From: Anaerolineaceae bacterium
GTDB taxonomy: Bacteria > Chloroflexota > Anaerolineae > Anaerolineales > Anaerolineaceae
DNA: 64,000 nucleotides
Assembly (NCBI GenBank): GCA_002702705.1
Contig: PABH01000055.1
Span: forward strand, 1-64,000
Direction of reading: 5' to 3'
Shown: positions 19,030 to 28,220 of the stretch, piece after piece
Layout of the letters: each line of letters begins with the position of its first letter
Numbering within the stretch: the stretch's first letter is position 1
Notes under the pieces: generated by a model
The model's input: the letters and a program-made list of their open reading frames with translations, nothing else
The model's database searches: none
Told to the model about the DNA's origin: nothing
Made by a program: the position numbers and the translations under genes

Positions 19030-19033
19030 GAGA

Positions 19034-20425
19034 TTAATCTTCGACCGATGAATATTTTTTTCTTATGAACAACAGCCCACCAAAAAAGAGCCAGCCCAAC
19101 ACAGCAGATCGGAAACCTTCCATCCCAATATTGTAAATAAATGGAATAATCCAATCCCCTAACATGGCAGCTACCAAACTGGCGCTTAATCCACCCAACA
19201 CGGCAATTGTAAAACTGTGTTCAAAGGCTGTTAATTTCTCTTTCAGTAGAGAAAATCCCATTTTTCCAATTTCTAAAAACCACCATAAAAACAAAACCAG
19301 TCCAATTAATCCCGTCTGAGCGATAATATCCAGATAATTATTATGTGAGTTAAACTGGACATGGTAACCAAGGATATTATAAAAGGGTGTGTAATAATAA
19401 TAATTTGCAGGTCCAACGCCAAAAACCGGATTCTTTTTTATGATTTCAAAAATTATTTTCCAGGCTTCCCACCGGCTTAACATACTATATTCATTATCGC
19501 CTACTAATATATAACTCTGCAGCAATTGGAAACGGATTACAAACAAACTGGCAAACAATAATGCGGCGATGGCTGCCAATCTGGGATTATATAATAAAAG
19601 AACAACAAAAATGCCAACCACAGCTGGGAACCAACCTGATACCCAAGACTGACGGGTGATAAAGACATTAAATAAAGCTGATGCAGAAATCACCATAAAT
19701 ATTATTCGAGTGGATGGTGATAATTTTTTGTTTAATAACGATTGTGAAAACGATAAAATAATAAGCCACGACCAAAACATGCTGTCAATGACGGCTCTTT
19801 GAAAGATCCGATTTATGTAGGGACGAAGGGGAGGAATTAAAAATCCCAAAGAGTAAAGTCCACCGACGATGATAAAAATGTTTACTGTCCATTGAATCCA
19901 TTTGGATTCTTTAAATTTGTATCCTCCTACCAAAAAAACAATTGCGCTTAAGACGAACAACATACTTTGTCCCGTTTGGGCAAAAAAGGAAGCGGCTTTC
20001 GTTGGATACCAGTTAAATTGTCCAAACCCAAAAGCCAGAATTGTGTTAGCAGCAAAAGCGATTGCCAGCATTTCCACTTTGGAACTGAATTTTGGGGCAG
20101 GCTGTTTAAATACTACGATATCCAATATCCAAGCACCCATTAGCATAAAAGAAATCATAATGCTTGTATTAATGCTGGTCTGGGTACCGGTGGAAATTGA
20201 AAAAGGAATTAATAAACTGCTGATAATAATAAGTGGAAATCCCAGATAAAGTTTATCGCGGAAAAAAACCAGTGCAACAATCCCTAACACACCCGCAACC
20301 ATTAAGATGGCTATCATGTTTTCGCGGGCGATCATTGGTGAAAGAATAATGATCGATAAATATAAAATCGCCAGAAAAATGATCTTTGAGTTAAGTTGAG
20401 GGATAATCTTTTTATTTTTAAGCAT
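19034..20425 (-). CDS. O-antigen ligase/polymerase family membrane protein
   Basis: 463 aa from ATG 20425; the frame is open further upstream but that part lies in the next gene. There are about ten or more membrane helices. The characteristic Wzy_C signature is present before the last helices: NPVFGVGPANYYY followed by FNSHNNYLDIIAQTGLIG, with the conserved His. Members either polymerise repeat units (Wzy) or ligate glycan to an acceptor (WaaL, PglL-like), which sequence alone does not separate. The window also has an ABC exporter, whose pathway does not need Wzy, so a ligase-type or glycoprotein transfer role is as likely. It overlaps the upstream GT4 by 8 nt. Confidence 0.85.
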   Translation of the reverse strand: MLKNKKIIPQLNSKIIFLAILYLSIIILSPMIARENMIAILMVAGVLGIVALVFFRDKLYLGFPLIIISSLLIPFSISTGTQTSINTSIMISFMLMGAWILDIVVFKQPAPKFSSKVEMLAIAFAANTILAFGFGQFNWYPTKAASFFAQTGQSMLFVLSAIVFLVGGYKFKESKWIQWTVNIFIIVGGLYSLGFLIPPLRPYINRIFQRAVIDSMFWSWLIILSFSQSLLNKKLSPSTRIIFMVISASALFNVFITRQSWVSGWFPAVVGIFVVLLLYNPRLAAIAALLFASLFVIRFQLLQSYILVGDNEYSMLSRWEAWKIIFEIIKKNPVFGVGPANYYYYTPFYNILGYHVQFNSHNNYLDIIAQTGLIGLVLFLWWFLEIGKMGFSLLKEKLTAFEHSFTIAVLGGLSASLVAAMLGDWIIPFIYNIGMEGFRSAVLGWLFFGGLLFIRKKYSSVED

Positions 20426-21626
20426 GATTTTTAATATTGGATAAGTTCGAAATTTGTTGAGCAAAATTCGCACCGATTTGATCCCAATTGTAGATGTTTT
20501 GAACAAGACTTAATGCGTTTTGTACAATTTTTTGGTTCAATTCTTCGTCTTCCATAAGTTGGATCACCGCTTTTGCAAATTTTTCAGGTGTATCCGCGAT
20601 TAATAAGTGAATCCCATTTTCAACCGATAATCCTTCAGCGCCTTTTGTTGTAGAAACTACAGCTGTACCTAACGCCATTGCCTCCAGTATTTTTAGACGA
20701 GTGCCTGCGCCCTGTCGTAAAGGAACAATACAAACAGAACTACTGGAGACGATGGGGCGGATATCGGGTAAATAGCCGGTTAACCTCACATTTTTTGTCA
20801 TTGGTAAATTTTCAATAGGCACCCCTTGAGTTTTTCCGGTGATATTAAGCTGTGTTCCTGGTAATTGATGAAGAATGCGTGGAAATATATCTTTTAAGAA
20901 AAAGAACATGGCGTCATAATTTGGATAATATGTCATGGCGCCGTTGTATATGATTTGTTTTTTTTGTTTGGCAATTGTTCCTGGTTTGTGCGTTTGAGTA
21001 TTCACCCCATTGGGGACATTCAAGACTTGTTGATCTGTGAAAGGGATATAGGTTTTTATTCGGTCCACATCTTTTTCTGATACAACGAGGCATCGATCAA
21101 AATGCCTGTAAATATTGCTTTCATAATTTTTAAACTTGATGTAGGCCATGTATCTTCTTAATTTTTGCAATAAACCTTGGGCTAATTGATAATTTTCATA
21201 AAGCATGAAAGCTAACAGATTATCAGCATCAACCACTTTTAATGGGATATCAGTTTTAAGCGCGTAGGGGGCAGTGACAAAGGTGAAAGCAAAAATTAGG
21301 TCGGGATTACGTTGTTTGGCTGTTTGTAATACCAATGCCTCAAAATCTTTGGAATAGCCTGCAAAAACCGTGCTTGGTTTTGTTGAAAAAAAGCCTAACA
21401 GGAGTTTTGTTTTCTGATAGGCGAAGGGTTGTTTCGGAAAGATTATGATTTCTTTGCAATATTTATGGATTTCCTCTTTCCATTCAGGTTGAATAGGGGC
21501 ATCCTCAAAAGAAATTAGGGTTATTTCATGGTTTTCTGCAAGCGCTTTAATCAAAAAAAAGGCTCGAATTTTGCTGCCCTGATTTAGGGGGTAGGGAAAC
21601 CAGGTTGAAAGAATCAAAATTTTCAT
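20418..21626 (-). CDS. Glycosyltransferase family 4
   Basis: 402 aa from ATG 21626, with a GGGGAT ribosome site. Starts MKILILSTWFPYPLNQGSKIR, the same N-terminal pattern as the other two GT4 of this group. C-terminal half: YNGAMTYYPNYDAM, LTGYLPDIRPIV, PLRQGAGTRLKILEAMALGTAVV. Retaining GT-B enzyme, cytoplasmic. It lies directly after the frameshifted sulfotransferase with a 1-nt gap and is the third member of a series alternating with GT2 genes. Acceptor unknown. Confidence 0.9.
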   Translation of the reverse strand: MKILILSTWFPYPLNQGSKIRAFFLIKALAENHEITLISFEDAPIQPEWKEEIHKYCKEIIIFPKQPFAYQKTKLLLGFFSTKPSTVFAGYSKDFEALVLQTAKQRNPDLIFAFTFVTAPYALKTDIPLKVVDADNLLAFMLYENYQLAQGLLQKLRRYMAYIKFKNYESNIYRHFDRCLVVSEKDVDRIKTYIPFTDQQVLNVPNGVNTQTHKPGTIAKQKKQIIYNGAMTYYPNYDAMFFFLKDIFPRILHQLPGTQLNITGKTQGVPIENLPMTKNVRLTGYLPDIRPIVSSSSVCIVPLRQGAGTRLKILEAMALGTAVVSTTKGAEGLSVENGIHLLIADTPEKFAKAVIQLMEDEELNQKIVQNALSLVQNIYNWDQIGANFAQQISNLSNIKNHA

Positions 21627-21627
21627 G

Positions 21628-22435
21628 TTAATTATCCCCAAAAAATTCTGCCCAGGGGGTATCCTTGAATTTTGTTTTCAGTTCGTCATAGTTGGTTATC
21701 ATTTCGGATAAATGTTTTGAGGATTGTTTATACGTTTGGGGTTTGACAGGATGAGGAGATACATTCAAAAAGGTTTGGATATCCTGGATAATCGGTTCGT
21801 AATTGTTAGCAAGATCTTCATAATGCACCTGTTTAATGAGATGACCTGCAAAGAATTGGTCATAATAATTTTCCCATTGACGGGTCTGTTCAAAATCTTT
21901 TAAACATTCGGCAGGATCCAAAAAAAATGGGACCATGGTCTTCTTTTTTACCGGAGGTATTTACCCAACTACCACTGCGATTTGCCTGAGCCCGGGATAA
22001 ATGTGTTTTCAGGATATTTTCTCTTTTTATGTGGATGATCCGAATTTCCGTGCTCTTTTTGAGAAAATCCCAGATTTGGTTATACGGTTCTGTTTGGGCA
22101 TGATAGTAAAATAATTTAAACCCAACTGCCTTGATCTGTGGTGGAAATTTTCGAAAAACAATTTTTTTCATGAACTCAATAGGTTTTTGCTGATAAATAT
22201 TTAAAACCTGTTCATTAACATAATATTGATCTGAATCCCAATCAATTTGATCCGGGTTCCTTAAGATTTCACCTGTGGTAAGAATTTCCGGATGGCTGCT
22301 TAATAAACCTCTTAAGAAATTAGAACCGGTGCGAGAGCGGCCTAAAATGATGAATTTTGTGTATTGGTGTGAACCCGGAAGTAAACCGGTGTTTTGTAAG
22401 AATATTTTCATTTGAAGTTTCTTTGTGTTAAACAT
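21628..22435 (-). pseudogene. Sulfotransferase, split by a frameshift in an 8-base homopolymer
   Basis: Two overlapping frames together make one sulfotransferase of ~268 aa. The 5' part (start 22435) has the PAPS-binding loop GRSRTGSNFLRGLL and a helix with IIHIKRENILK. The 3' part (21628-21936) has the usual tail FLDPAECLKDFEQTRQWENYYDQFF ... VHYEDLANNYEPII split between frames. The break is at eight A on the + strand (21920-21927); removing one base restores the frame. It could be a sequencing indel, a true null mutation, or transcriptional slippage on the run. Such enzymes move sulfate from PAPS to a sugar hydroxyl. A second, intact sulfotransferase is at 39019. Confidence 0.8.
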
Positions 22436-22448
22436 GATGTGCTTTCAA

Positions 22449-23363
22449 CTATAATGTTTGAGGGCGTTTTCCCCACCGTCTGAATATAAAATCTTTTAAG
22501 CCTTGCCATAGTGCGTTGCGATGGTCTTTTTTAAATCTCCATTTGGGTTTAATCGACCAGGCCAACAGTGTTCGCAAATAAAAGAAAATGGTTCTGATCC
22601 ACACTTTTAATGGAGCATGATGTTTTTGCAGCAGCAGTAGACGGTTGCGAACAGCATAATAGGTAACATTGGGACTGGGTTTGTACTCTCTCTGGACGCC
22701 TTTATGCCAGATTTTTGCCTGAGGAACAAATAAAACGTGCCAGCCCTGGTTTTTAATTCGGGTACACCATTCGGTTTCTTCCCAGTAATAAAAAAAACGT
22801 TGATCGATCAGTCCCGCCTGTAAAATGGCATCTCGTTTAACCATAATGGCACAACCGGATATCCAGTCGACATATACCCGGTTTGCATACTGTCCTTCAT
22901 CTTTTTCGTTAAATCCACGATGAACTGCATCCCACCGATTTTTGCTTAAAAAACCACCTGCTGATTGAATGACATCTGGTTCATCGGCATGGTAGACCAT
23001 CGGTCCAATGATTCCAGTATCTGGTTGATTCTGAACAGCTGCGATTAAATTGACCAAAGTATCAGGAGCAAGGAGAATATCCTCATTCATTACAAAGACC
23101 CAATCTGCATGTTGATCGAGGGCAGCCTGTATGCCCACATTATTATTTCCGGCATACCCCAGATTCTCCGTCAAGTTTATGATCTGAACCATTGGAAATT
23201 GTTCACTGATCGCTTCGTTAGATCCGTCCGTGGAGGCGTTATCCAAGACAATAACTCCCAAATTGGGATAGTGATTGTCAACCAAGGATTTCAAACAAGC
23301 CAGTGTATCTTCACGGCGGTTTGTATTTAAGATAACGGAGATAATTTTCGGAAATTCTTTCAT
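22449..23363 (-). CDS. Glycosyltransferase family 2
   Basis: 304 aa. KIISVILNTNRREDTLACL, VIVLDNASTDGS, ENLGYAGNNNVG and FVMNEDI mark the GT-A nucleotide-sugar domain; YYWEETEWCTRIKNQG is the later acceptor/catalytic region. It resembles rhamnosyltransferase-like GT2 enzymes, as the 18109 gene does, but the two are clearly different in sequence. It ends 13 nt before the sulfotransferase start and follows the epimerase by 7 nt. Confidence 0.9.
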   Translation of the reverse strand: MKEFPKIISVILNTNRREDTLACLKSLVDNHYPNLGVIVLDNASTDGSNEAISEQFPMVQIINLTENLGYAGNNNVGIQAALDQHADWVFVMNEDILLAPDTLVNLIAAVQNQPDTGIIGPMVYHADEPDVIQSAGGFLSKNRWDAVHRGFNEKDEGQYANRVYVDWISGCAIMVKRDAILQAGLIDQRFFYYWEETEWCTRIKNQGWHVLFVPQAKIWHKGVQREYKPSPNVTYYAVRNRLLLLQKHHAPLKVWIRTIFFYLRTLLAWSIKPKWRFKKDHRNALWQGLKDFIFRRWGKRPQTL

Positions 23364-23370
23364 AACGGGG

Positions 23371-24363
23371 TTATAACCAAGCCTTTGGAAAGTTCTTCAT
23401 AACTTCTATATTTTCAAACTTTGAACTGGACCGAGCACCATGTTGTTTCACCCAATTGGCCATAATCGATAAACCTTGTTCTAAACTATGAAGTGTGCGA
23501 TTTCCAAACACATCTCGTAGTTTTTGGTGCGATGAGTAAGCATCTTTTACTTCATTTCTGGCAGGCAAATATTTTATATCTGGGGAAACTTCCATCGCTT
23601 GGGCAACTGTGCTTGCTAATTTTTTTACTGAATATGGTATATCCGCGCCAATATTAAAAATTTGATTATATGCTTGTGGGTTTTGAATTGATTCTGCAAT
23701 GATAGGAGAAATATCTCGAATATAACTGAAGGCACGTGTTTGTTCGCCATCTCCAAAAATTGTCATCGGTAAACCTTGGATGATCTGGTTCATAAAAATT
23801 CCCACTACATTCCGGTATTTATCGCCAATATTTTGGCGTTCACCATATACATTATGTGGCCGGAAGATTACGTAATTAAGGTCGAACATTTCCTTGCACA
23901 CTTTTAATTCTTGTTCTACCGCGAATTTGGCGATACCATACGGGTCCTCCGGGTGGGGAACAGTTTCTTCCGTCATGGGTAAAACAGGACTGCTGCCATA
24001 AACTGCGATGGATGAGGTGAAAACAAAACATTTCACATTGAAGTTGATAGAAGCATTAATTAAATTAATACTGCCAATTAAATTATTATTGTAATTAAAA
24101 CGTTTGATAAAATGGCTCAAGCCTTCAGCAGCGTATGCAGCCAGATGAAAAACATAATCAAATTTATTTTCTTCAAATAGGGAATTGATAAATGGTACAT
24201 CATTGATACTGCCTTGAATGAAGGTTGCTTCTTCCGGAACGTTTTCCGAAAATCCACCACTCAAATCATCAATGACAGTAACGTCATAACCAAGTTTTAT
24301 CAGATCATCTGCAACGTGAGAGCCGATAAATCCGGCACCACCTGTGACCAAAGCTTTCTGCAT
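23371..24363 (-). CDS. NAD-dependent nucleotide-sugar epimerase/dehydratase (extended SDR)
   Basis: 330 aa. Rossmann motif GGAGFIG (8-14), HLAAYAAEG, catalytic S/Y/K with TSSIAVYG and Y142-x3-K146 (YGIAK), then FRPHNVYG and YIRDISP. It resembles UDP-glucose/GlcNAc 4-epimerases. It would supply an epimerised nucleotide sugar for the glycosyltransferases around it. GAGGTG precedes the ATG. The exact substrate is open. Confidence 0.88.
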   Translation of the reverse strand: MQKALVTGGAGFIGSHVADDLIKLGYDVTVIDDLSGGFSENVPEEATFIQGSINDVPFINSLFEENKFDYVFHLAAYAAEGLSHFIKRFNYNNNLIGSINLINASINFNVKCFVFTSSIAVYGSSPVLPMTEETVPHPEDPYGIAKFAVEQELKVCKEMFDLNYVIFRPHNVYGERQNIGDKYRNVVGIFMNQIIQGLPMTIFGDGEQTRAFSYIRDISPIIAESIQNPQAYNQIFNIGADIPYSVKKLASTVAQAMEVSPDIKYLPARNEVKDAYSSHQKLRDVFGNRTLHSLEQGLSIMANWVKQHGARSSSKFENIEVMKNFPKAWL

Positions 24364-24388
24364 AAAAACACCTCGTTATCAGGATTTA

Positions 24389-25501
24389 TTACCCAAATAG
24401 ATACCCAACCCATTGTTTTAAGGGGGATCGTTTTGTGATCATTATTAATATAATAGGTATAAAAAGTCCGCAAACAATCAACAGTGGAAGGTATAAGAGT
24501 GGAAGCCCAAGAAGTTTGGGGACAAAACGATAAATTAATTTTGCTATTACGATCATTACCGCCGAATGCGCCAGATATATTCCAAAAGATAATGTGCCAA
24601 GTGATTGAATGGCTTTGATTTTTGTTAATTTTTTTAACTTAAAGGTTAAAAAGCTAATCAAAACACTAAACCCATACACTGTATCCAGGATGGTTTCACG
24701 CGGTGGGAACCAATCTCTACCGGAATGTGATAATAAATATTCCCATTCCAGCATTCCCAATGGAATCAGAAGGATAGCAAGAATTAAGAAAAAATAACGC
24801 CATGGGTGAAAACGTTCTTTAAATGCGGAAAAATTAAAAGCGATTACGATGCCCAAGGCGAACCAGAAAATATTGCCAGGGAAAAACCAGGAAGGTAAAA
24901 AGAAGCGGATCAGGTCTCTTCCAGGGATTGTCCAGTCCAAGATGAGGACGTATTGCCCAAAACGAACGAGCAGAAGGAAAAAACCAGTAATCAAAAGTAA
25001 AAAGAACGGTGATTTTTTAGCAGCTCGGGTAATGAGTGGAGATAAAAGATAAAATTGAATCAAAAGGGGAATAAAATAGAATGCCTCGGTTGTTTTCCCC
25101 AGTACGACCATTTCAATTCCTTGTGCAATCGATATTTTTTCTCCTTCAATCAATTTGATAACCAACATAATTAATGACCAAATCAAAAATGGAATTAATA
25201 AGGATTTGATTCTGGAAAAAATAATTAACCAGCTAGGCGCTGGTTGGTCTTTTGGGGTTGAAAAGGCAATAAAATATCCGGAAACAAATAAAAATGCCGG
25301 AATGGCAAAAATGACGAGCTGTTCAATAAACCGTAAAAGGTAATATTCAGGGCTACCCATTAAATCAAAATTAGGGACCGCCACATTTCTGAAACGATCT
25401 GTCCACCAGAACATTGCGATAAAGACCCATCCGGCTGCGTGATATAAAATGACCGAGGAGATGGATATACCATTTAGGGAGAGCAATTTTTTTGTTATCA
25501 A
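24389..25501 (-). CDS. Acyltransferase 3 family membrane protein (copy 1)
   Basis: 370 aa, about ten membrane helices. It starts at a TTG with AGAGGA 6 nt upstream, and the alignment with its neighbour confirms this start (ITKKLLSLNGISISSVILYH versus MTRKLLYLNGIAILTVILFH, compared in pieces). The catalytic His of this O-acyltransferase family is in LYHAAGW. C-terminal signature SFGIYLAHS. Family members transfer acyl groups to sugar hydroxyls at the membrane. It lies two genes downstream of the halogenase, in the same operon as a carrier protein that makes an unusual acyl group, so it is a candidate for placing that group on the glycan. Confidence 0.87.
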   Translation of the reverse strand: MITKKLLSLNGISISSVILYHAAGWVFIAMFWWTDRFRNVAVPNFDLMGSPEYYLLRFIEQLVIFAIPAFLFVSGYFIAFSTPKDQPAPSWLIIFSRIKSLLIPFLIWSLIMLVIKLIEGEKISIAQGIEMVVLGKTTEAFYFIPLLIQFYLLSPLITRAAKKSPFFLLLITGFFLLLVRFGQYVLILDWTIPGRDLIRFFLPSWFFPGNIFWFALGIVIAFNFSAFKERFHPWRYFFLILAILLIPLGMLEWEYLLSHSGRDWFPPRETILDTVYGFSVLISFLTFKLKKLTKIKAIQSLGTLSFGIYLAHSAVMIVIAKLIYRFVPKLLGLPLLYLPLLIVCGLFIPIILIMITKRSPLKQWVGYLFG

Positions 25502-25519
25502 GATTTCCTCTTCCTTTAT

Positions 25520-26626
25520 TTAACCAAAAATATAAACATAGAATCGTTTCAATGGAGAACGTTTCACAACTGCCATCATAAATAATGGGATCAATAATCC
25601 TGTCAACGCAATGATTAGTGTAAAAGCGAGCTGGTAACTTAGCAAAGCCGGCAATACATGATAAATACCACGACCCACTATTTCCATTACCGGAATGTGA
25701 GAAAGGTAAATGCCAAAGGATAAAGCCCCAATTTGTTCCACCTTTTTTTGTTGAATTAATTTCTTTTTATCAAAGCTGAGCATTGTCATGATAAACGTGA
25801 AAGCATACAGGGCATCTACCAAAGTTTCTCTATGTTCAATAAATCGGAGACCGCTTAATCGGGTTAACCATTCCCACTCAAAAAAACCAACCAACCATAA
25901 CAGGATGGTAAAACCCAGCCACATCTTGGTTTTTCCTTCAAAAAGTACAGAAAATTGTTTGCGGTATAAGCTAAAAACAATGCCCAAACTAAACCAAAAT
26001 AATCGTGTTACAAAAAGCCATTTTGGTAAAAAAGTAATGAATATCTGTCCGGCTGCGCTTTCTGGTCTTAGGATATTAATATATTGGACACTGTGAAATA
26101 ATATTTGTAAGAGGGCGGTTCCCAAAAGCAAAACAGCCGGTTTCGATTTAGCCAAACGGATTAACCATGGTGCTAATAAATACATTTGGATCAGTAAGAT
26201 GACAAAGTAATACGCTGGGGTAATTGATCCGGTCAGTATTAGTTTCGTTGTTTCCCACACGCCAGGAAATTTTCCTTCTACAACCAACATGGCTACCTTG
26301 ATGAAACTCCATAAGAGGTAAGGAATTAGCAAGTATTTTAAACGCGTAAAAACAGTATGCCATTGAATTGTTCTTTCGTAGGCAGGAACTGTAAACGCAA
26401 TAAAAAATCCCGAAACAAATAAAAAGGAGGGGATTGAAAACACAGCGATTTGTTCAATCATTCGTAAACCAAAATAACCAATTTGGTTGGTATACATGGC
26501 TGCCCCTGGTGAGGCACCATACCGGTGTGCCCAAGAGAACATAGCCATTAATCCCCAGCCACCCGAATGGAATAAAATAACGGTTAAAATGGCAATCCCG
26601 TTTAAATAAAGTAATTTACGCGTCAT
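25520..26626 (-). CDS. Acyltransferase 3 family membrane protein (copy 2)
   Basis: 368 aa, a tandem paralog of the previous entry with the same topology, catalytic His in LFHSGGW and the end signature SFGIYLSHIP. AAGGGA precedes the ATG. Its ATG is 16 nt after the halogenase stop, so co-transcription is nearly certain. Two close but distinct copies suggest either two acceptor positions or an acyl-transfer relay. Donor could be acetyl-CoA as in most family members, or the thioester on the adjacent carrier protein (inference). Confidence 0.87.
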   Translation of the reverse strand: MTRKLLYLNGIAILTVILFHSGGWGLMAMFSWAHRYGASPGAAMYTNQIGYFGLRMIEQIAVFSIPSFLFVSGFFIAFTVPAYERTIQWHTVFTRLKYLLIPYLLWSFIKVAMLVVEGKFPGVWETTKLILTGSITPAYYFVILLIQMYLLAPWLIRLAKSKPAVLLLGTALLQILFHSVQYINILRPESAAGQIFITFLPKWLFVTRLFWFSLGIVFSLYRKQFSVLFEGKTKMWLGFTILLWLVGFFEWEWLTRLSGLRFIEHRETLVDALYAFTFIMTMLSFDKKKLIQQKKVEQIGALSFGIYLSHIPVMEIVGRGIYHVLPALLSYQLAFTLIIALTGLLIPLFMMAVVKRSPLKRFYVYIFG

Positions 26627-26641
26627 TTATTTCCCTTCAGA

Positions 26642-27940
26642 TCAATCTTGTGCCAGGATCGTCTCCGGAATTTCGTCAATGGGGATATTACTCAACTGGT
26701 TATGGAAGATGTGATTTTCCATTTTTTCTACTTTTTGAATGTAGTTTCGCATGGCTTCCAATACTTCCACTTCACCACGGTTAAATACTTCACCTTGTAA
26801 CAATCTAAGAATTTGCACTCGATATTTTTTCGACTGGATAAAGTGAGTAAACAAGGGCAGGAGTTTGTAATATAAGCGAATAAACTCATACCAAATATCC
26901 GCTCCGGATTTTAACGTTTCTTGATAGGGCATCAGGATTTCTTTTGAAAAATCATTTTTCTCAAATGCAGTTTTGATTACTTCAGAAGCGTATTTTGCGC
27001 TGTAAAGGGCAATGCTGACTCCGGAGGAAAAGATTGGATCCACAAATCGGGCAGCGTCCCCAATCATGACATATCCATCACCTACAAAGGATTTTTGGCT
27101 GTAACTGTAATCACCTTCGGTTTTAAATTCGTTCACACGGACAGCATCTTTTAATGCATCACTTAATCCAAGATTACTTTTAACGTAATGATTAAAATAT
27201 TCTTCAAAATTGCCCTTAAACGTGCGGAAAACTTCCCTTTCAACAACAATCCCAACAGAGGTGATTTCATCGGTAATCGGTATTTGCCACGCCCAACCAC
27301 GTTTAACTGGTAAAAAATAAATATGAATAAAGTCTTTTGTATGGTCATTTTGGCTGCGTTGAACATTCTTAAACCAGGCATGGACTGCATATTGATTAAA
27401 GATAGGATCACTTTGTTTGATATTAAGTTGTCTACCGAGCACGGTACCACGCCCACTGGCATCTACAACCATTTTTGCAGGGATATCAATTAACTGCCCC
27501 GCAAATTTCACTTGAACACCAACCGCTTGTTGTGCATCATTAAATAACACCTTTTGGACATTGACCCCTTGTACAACTTCGGACCCAAGTTCCTGGGCGT
27601 GTTTTAATAAATGTAAATCCAATTTGCTGCGATCAACATGATAGGTGTATGGCTGGTTTATACCCGGTTGCTGAAATTCATCAAAATTAATATAAAACTC
27701 TTTTCCGCCTGGTTCATGCCAGGATGCACCATATTTTTTTGGAAAACCAGCTTTTTCCATAAATGGCAAAAAGCCAATTTCTTCAAAGATTCTGGTGGTA
27801 GAGGTTACCATCGATTCGCCCACGTGCGCTCTGGGGTGCATTTCTTTTTCTAAGATTAAATTTTTAATACCCATTTTGGATAAATAACATCCCATTGCCG
27901 ATCCAGCTGGGCCGCCGCCAATAATAATTACATCCGTCAT
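26642..27940 (-). CDS. Flavin-dependent halogenase, PltA-like
   Basis: 432 aa. The FAD Rossmann motif GGGPAG is at residues 8-13. The halogenase diagnostic WxWxIP is present as WAWQIP (216-221). A lysine pair in GFPKKYG (68-69) sits where the halogenases keep their catalytic Lys. GDAARFVDPIFSSGVS (294-309) is the block shared by carrier-protein-dependent halogenases. From memory it resembles PltA, which dichlorinates pyrrolyl-S-PCP, along its length. Related geranylgeranyl-reductase-like enzymes lack WxWxIP. FADH2 must come from a flavin reductase, not seen in the window. Carrier protein, adenylation enzyme and dehydrogenase lie directly upstream. Halide choice and position cannot be read. 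Cytoplasmic. Confidence 0.82.
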   Translation of the reverse strand: MTDVIIIGGGPAGSAMGCYLSKMGIKNLILEKEMHPRAHVGESMVTSTTRIFEEIGFLPFMEKAGFPKKYGASWHEPGGKEFYINFDEFQQPGINQPYTYHVDRSKLDLHLLKHAQELGSEVVQGVNVQKVLFNDAQQAVGVQVKFAGQLIDIPAKMVVDASGRGTVLGRQLNIKQSDPIFNQYAVHAWFKNVQRSQNDHTKDFIHIYFLPVKRGWAWQIPITDEITSVGIVVEREVFRTFKGNFEEYFNHYVKSNLGLSDALKDAVRVNEFKTEGDYSYSQKSFVGDGYVMIGDAARFVDPIFSSGVSIALYSAKYASEVIKTAFEKNDFSKEILMPYQETLKSGADIWYEFIRLYYKLLPLFTHFIQSKKYRVQILRLLQGEVFNRGEVEVLEAMRNYIQKVEKMENHIFHNQLSNIPIDEIPETILAQD

Positions 27941-27960
27941 AGGAGTACCTTCTTAACAGT

Positions 27961-28200
27961 TTATTTTTTTGATTGGATAAAATCATTGATGGCAGATATT
28001 GTCATGAAATTTTCAAGGACAACATCTTCATCATCCACTTCGATATCAAATGTTTCTTCCAGGAAGCTTACCAATTGCAAAATTCCTAGAGAATCAAGAA
28101 TACCTTCGCTGAGCAGATCATCGTCCGGTTTAATTTCGGATTTTCGACCTTTGGCTAATTCTGTTTGCACATAATTGATTAATACTTGATTTGTGTCCAT
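27961..28200 (-). CDS. Acyl/peptidyl carrier protein, PltL-like role
   Basis: 79 aa. The phosphopantetheine attachment site is LDSLG with Ser37, followed by ILQLVSFLEETFDIEV, typical of four-helix carrier proteins. AAGGAG precedes the ATG. It lies between the adenylation enzyme and the halogenase, so it should hold the aminoacyl/pyrrolyl thioester that the dehydrogenase and halogenase work on. No phosphopantetheinyl transferase is in the window; a housekeeping one must activate it. Confidence 0.88.
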   Translation of the reverse strand: MDTNQVLINYVQTELAKGRKSEIKPDDDLLSEGILDSLGILQLVSFLEETFDIEVDDEDVVLENFMTISAINDFIQSKK

Positions 28201-28220
28201 TTTTTATACTCCTTTAGCAA

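Noticed and set aside
20426-20506. N-terminal extension of the O-antigen-ligase-like protein into the upstream GT4
   Set aside because: The upstream GT4 needs these bases for its conserved C-terminus; ATG 20425 gives a normal first membrane helix.
26642-27940. Reading the flavoprotein as geranylgeranyl reductase or plain FAD monooxygenase
   Set aside because: The WxWxIP motif and the halogenase-type lysine and GDAARFVDPIFSSG block, plus the carrier/ligase/dehydrogenase neighbours, fit a halogenase better.
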